From Candidatus Nomurabacteria bacterium (GTDB lineage: Bacteria > Patescibacteriota > Minisyncoccia > Phycocordibacterales > UBA10002), in contig CALQZP010000026.1 of the NCBI GenBank assembly GCA_943349725.1, positions 1 through 13,762 on the forward strand: a stretch of 13,762 nt of DNA. Reading direction: 5' to 3'. The notes under the pieces are model-generated. The model ran no database searches. It worked only from the letters and a program-made list of their open reading frames with translations, and had not been told where the DNA came from. Shown piece after piece: positions 12,182 to 13,762 of this stretch. Position numbers and translations under genes: made by a program. The stretch's first letter is position 1. The number at the start of each line of letters is the position of its first letter.

Positions 12182-12210
12182 AGCCTACTGAAGTTAACAG
12201 GCGGTGTCAA
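12182..12210 (-). promoter_or_regulatory. Candidate promoter of the MOSC operon
   Basis: A consensus TTGACA on the minus strand (12210-12205), 17-base spacer, and a poor -10 TAGGCT (12187-12182). The leader would be about 50 bases and carry the AAAGGA SD. Confidence 0.4.
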
Positions 12211-12291
12211 ACCATATTTGTACGACAGGGTTCTACTTGTGGGCAAGGTCCAATCTCGCTGAAGATGTTACGTCACTACCGGCAAAGTCAG

Positions 12292-12327
12292 TTTAGCAAT
12301 AGCGTACACGTGTACGCTATTGCTAAA
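12292..12327. repeat. Perfect 36-bp palindrome
   Basis: The left half TTTAGCAATAGCGTACAC is followed without spacer by its exact reverse complement; the centre is CACGTG at 12307-12312. There is no T-run on either side, so it is not a normal terminator. Such a gapless dyad fits a cruciform, a dimeric-protein site or a resolution/telomere-type site. Confidence 0.95.
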
Positions 12328-12373
12328 TTGGGAAATGGGGTGATCAAATCTTGAGACAAAATCCTCAAGTGAT

Positions 12374-12403
12374 AAAAAATACCCCGGCCGTAAAGGTCGG
12401 GGT
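12374..12403 (-). terminator. Intrinsic terminator of the pyroglutamyl-peptidase-like gene
   Basis: On the minus strand ACCCCGACC/GGCCGGGGT (12403-12395/12389-12381, one G-U) is followed by A and six T residues (12379-12374), about 20 bases beyond the stop codon. Confidence 0.88.
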
Positions 12404-12423
12404 GTGGCTAAGTGTTGGGGCGA

Positions 12424-13092
12424 TCATCGTGCAGGGAGCTTTGCGAACGTAAGAAGTTTTCGTAGCCCTCTTTCCACTACATCTGTGGTAAGAAATGTTT
12501 TTCCGGTCCGGAGAAACGCCGTTGGGTCTTTTACCGCCTCGGGACAGCAGGGGAGATGGATGAAGGCGTACGGAAGACGCTCGTGTGGTTGCTCTGCGCT
12601 CTGTTTGGCAAGCACCTGGTACGCCAGATGTTCACAGCAGAAGCCCCCGTCGTCGCTGGAAAGGTCGGCCGTGCAGATATGCCTGCTTTTCCATTCCGTT
12701 TTGAACACTTCAAAGTTCCAGGACATGAGTTCAAAATGAAGCACTTCATCCAGCGGGCGGGTGGCGTCAACCGGCACCCGCTCCTTGTTGGGATAGTATT
12801 TCGGTTGATGCAGTTCGTTTCGCGCGCGCGTCTCAATCCCGAAACCGGTGGAAGCCGAGGACATACCGAGGCTAAGTATTCCCGCCGCTTGATACCTTTC
12901 CGCGAGGCGGAGGAGGAGCTCTCCTCGGTTGTCGGCTTCGCTTGGTATGGTGCAGGGGAAGACCACACTCTCTATTCGCCAACCCGCAAGTAAGTTCTTG
13001 TGTAATTTGGCCGCGAAAATCGCACTCGTATTCTCGAGGTAGTCGCCGAAGTTTCCGTCAAAGGCTGAAACAATCAATGTTTTTTCATGCAT
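12424..13092 (-). CDS. Pyroglutamyl-peptidase I-like protein (family C15)
   Basis: The 222-aa protein follows the C15 cysteine peptidase plan. It has an N-terminal strand LIVSAFDGNFGDYLENTS (the family's 'TGFxPFgg...NpS' region), ILSLGMSSASTGFGIETRARN with the catalytic Glu candidate E87, GGFCCEHLAYQVL with C153 in the nucleophile position (family GxxxCN), and FIHLPCCPEA with H179. The Glu-Cys-His triad thus seems kept, but surrounding residues differ (FxPFGG loop changed, CE instead of CN), so the pyroglutamyl substrate is uncertain. The start is ATG at 13092 with a GAGGAG SD 8 bases upstream. A good promoter lies at 13112-13139 and a terminator follows, making it a single-gene unit. Cytosolic; no signal peptide. 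Confidence 0.82.
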   Translation of the reverse strand: MHEKTLIVSAFDGNFGDYLENTSAIFAAKLHKNLLAGWRIESVVFPCTIPSEADNRGELLLRLAERYQAAGILSLGMSSASTGFGIETRARNELHQPKYYPNKERVPVDATRPLDEVLHFELMSWNFEVFKTEWKSRHICTADLSSDDGGFCCEHLAYQVLAKQSAEQPHERLPYAFIHLPCCPEAVKDPTAFLRTGKTFLTTDVVERGLRKLLTFAKLPAR

Positions 13093-13111
13093 AAGGTGTA
13101 CTCCTCACCAC

Positions 13112-13139
13112 AGCATACTCATGGAGCGATAAATCTCAA
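13112..13139 (-). promoter_or_regulatory. Promoter of the pyroglutamyl-peptidase-like gene
   Basis: TTGAGA (13139-13134), 16-base spacer and TATGCT (13117-13112) on the minus strand. The transcript would begin just before the GAGGAG SD. Confidence 0.6.
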
Positions 13140-13175
13140 GTCCGTGAGAGAGAAAGCAGTTAACGCTATGTATTA

Positions 13176-13200
13176 CTAACCGAGGTTCCGCCTCGGTTAG
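13176..13200. repeat. Hairpin CTAACCGAGG/CCTCGGTTAG
   Basis: A perfect 10-bp stem with loop TTCCG. The 20-mer starting CCGAGGTTCCG at 13180 is repeated exactly at 13262-13281. Confidence 0.75.
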
Positions 13201-13216
13201 CTAGTTCGTTTCTACT

Positions 13217-13252
13217 CTTCGTAAGTAACGCCTATCGGAGCTACTTACGAAG
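13217..13252. repeat. 11-bp hairpin CTTCGTAAGTA/TACTTACGAAG
   Basis: A perfect stem (13217-13227/13242-13252) with a 14-nt loop lies midway between the two CCGAGG hairpins. No T-run follows on either strand. Confidence 0.7.
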
Positions 13253-13261
13253 ATGTCCAAC

Positions 13262-13281
13262 CCGAGGTTCCGCCTCGGTTA
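13262..13281. repeat. Second copy of the CCGAGG...CCTCGG hairpin
   Basis: CCGAGG-TTCCG-CCTCGG (13262-13278), identical over 20 bases to 13180-13199, 5 bases past the stop codon of the VanY-like gene on the minus strand. It probably serves as its terminator despite lacking a T-run. Confidence 0.65.
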
Positions 13282-13286
13282 AGACT

Positions 13287-13762
13287 TTAGTCAAAAATTT
13301 TGATGAGGTAATCGTTTAGCGTTCGCTGGTCCATATCGTAGAAGTGTTTGTTCTTGGTGTGGAGTTTTGTCGCGAGTTCTATGCCCACGAAACGCCAGTG
13401 CCAGGGCTCGTAGACATAGTACGAATTGCCCTTGGGGTACGAAAGAATGAAACCGTATTTGTGGGCGTTCTCGGTCAGCCAGAAATAAGGGGTCGTCGTA
13501 TCGAATTTTTCAAACGTGGCACCAAGCACTGGGGTGGTGAAATCAACCGTGGTGCCGAGCTGATGCTCGGAATAGCCTTGTTCCGCGGAGAATTTGTTCG
13601 CACCACTTCCGTACGTTATCCTATACTTTGATTTAAGGTCGTTTTGAGTTTCAAACGAACGGAAGGCAGACACGAGGAGTAGTTCCGCGCCGGCGTTTTT
13701 CGCATCTTTGAGCAGGTCTTCAAGGTGAGTGAACGCGCGGGCATGAAAGTATTCTTCTTTTG
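13287..13762 (-). CDS. VanY-type D-alanyl-D-alanine carboxypeptidase (M15B), 5' end outside window
   Basis: The frame is open to the window edge (visible start KEEYFHARAFTHLEDLL), so the gene begins beyond 13762; the GTG at 13673 is internal. The visible 158 codons contain the M15B core: ELLLVSAFRSFETQ (the SGYRS-like strand), GYSEHQLGTTVDF with zinc ligands His and Asp, and the C-terminal EPWHWRFVG with the catalytic Glu and third zinc ligand His. These metallopeptidases trim D-Ala from peptidoglycan stem peptides outside the membrane; a signal or anchor helix would be in the missing N-terminal part. The stop codon is followed after 5 bases by a CCGAGG hairpin. Function as a wall-trimming enzyme fits the presence of FtsA/FtsZ but the two loci are not linked. 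Confidence 0.9.
   Translation of the reverse strand, partial: KEEYFHARAFTHLEDLLKDAKNAGAELLLVSAFRSFETQNDLKSKYRITYGSGANKFSAEQGYSEHQLGTTVDFTTPVLGATFEKFDTTTPYFWLTENAHKYGFILSYPKGNSYYVYEPWHWRFVGIELATKLHTKNKHFYDMDQRTLNDYLIKIFD

Noticed and set aside
12292..12327. 36-bp palindrome as an intrinsic terminator
   Set aside because: No T-run follows on either strand, it has no loop, and the nearby C15-like gene already has a good terminator at 12374-12403.
12124..12354. 76-codon plus-strand ORF starting at a GTG adjacent to the MOSC gene start
   Set aside because: It runs through the MOSC promoter region and the 36-bp palindrome, has no SD and no recognisable protein pattern.

Overview
The window looks like a chromosomal piece of a Candidate Phyla Radiation bacterium (Patescibacteria, most likely a Parcubacteria lineage). 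This is inferred from gene content and style: compact housekeeping genes, an rpsU-ybeY-ftsA-ftsZ cluster, almost no Shine-Dalgarno (SD) sequences, a small zinc-knuckle protein and an mTERF-like protein. No rRNA is present to place it more precisely.

Layout. The left edge holds the 3' end of an uncharacterised conserved gene (2-436, +), followed by a hairpin and about 650 bases without a convincing gene but dense in inverted repeats (490-1085). A DoxX/YkgB-like four-helix membrane protein follows (1151-1612, +), then a hairpin-rich spacer and a tRNA-Val(GAC) at 1848-1920. From 1928 to 9525 nearly everything is on the minus strand. In transcription order it is lepB (signal peptidase I), a degenerate histidyl-tRNA synthetase-like protein, rpsU (bS21), ybeY, ftsA, ftsZ, trxB and a NUDIX hydrolase. 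A 75-aa zinc-knuckle gene with its own promoter and terminator sits in the opposite orientation between ftsA and ftsZ. pth (9745-10374) and an mTERF-like gene (10470-11120) run on the plus strand. The right part (11227-13762, minus) looks accessory: a small unknown protein plus a MOSC-domain protein with a C-terminal zinc-ribbon tail, a pyroglutamyl-peptidase-like protein, and the 3' part of a VanY-type D,D-carboxypeptidase.

How the genes relate. The core block combines cell division (FtsA/FtsZ), ribosome assembly and translation quality control (bS21, YbeY, Pth), protein export (LepB), thiol redox (TrxB) and nucleotide clean-up (NUDIX).

Most unusual signals. (1) Degenerate 7-bp tandem arrays (TAGGNNN, TAGCNNN and TATGAAN types) lie at nine or more gene junctions between 2355 and 10407, sometimes supplying the stop codon. 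(2) A perfect 36-bp palindrome at 12292-12327. (3) Two copies of a multi-hairpin element, one inserted in frame inside trxB. (4) Back-to-back divergent promoters in the ftsA-ftsZ gap. (5) Unusual substitutions in the nucleotide-binding motifs of both FtsZ and FtsA. (6) A HisRS-like protein that has lost its catalytic motifs. (7) A split in initiation mode: core genes lack an SD or look leaderless, while the inserted or accessory genes have one. No CRISPR array, transposase or prophage gene is visible.
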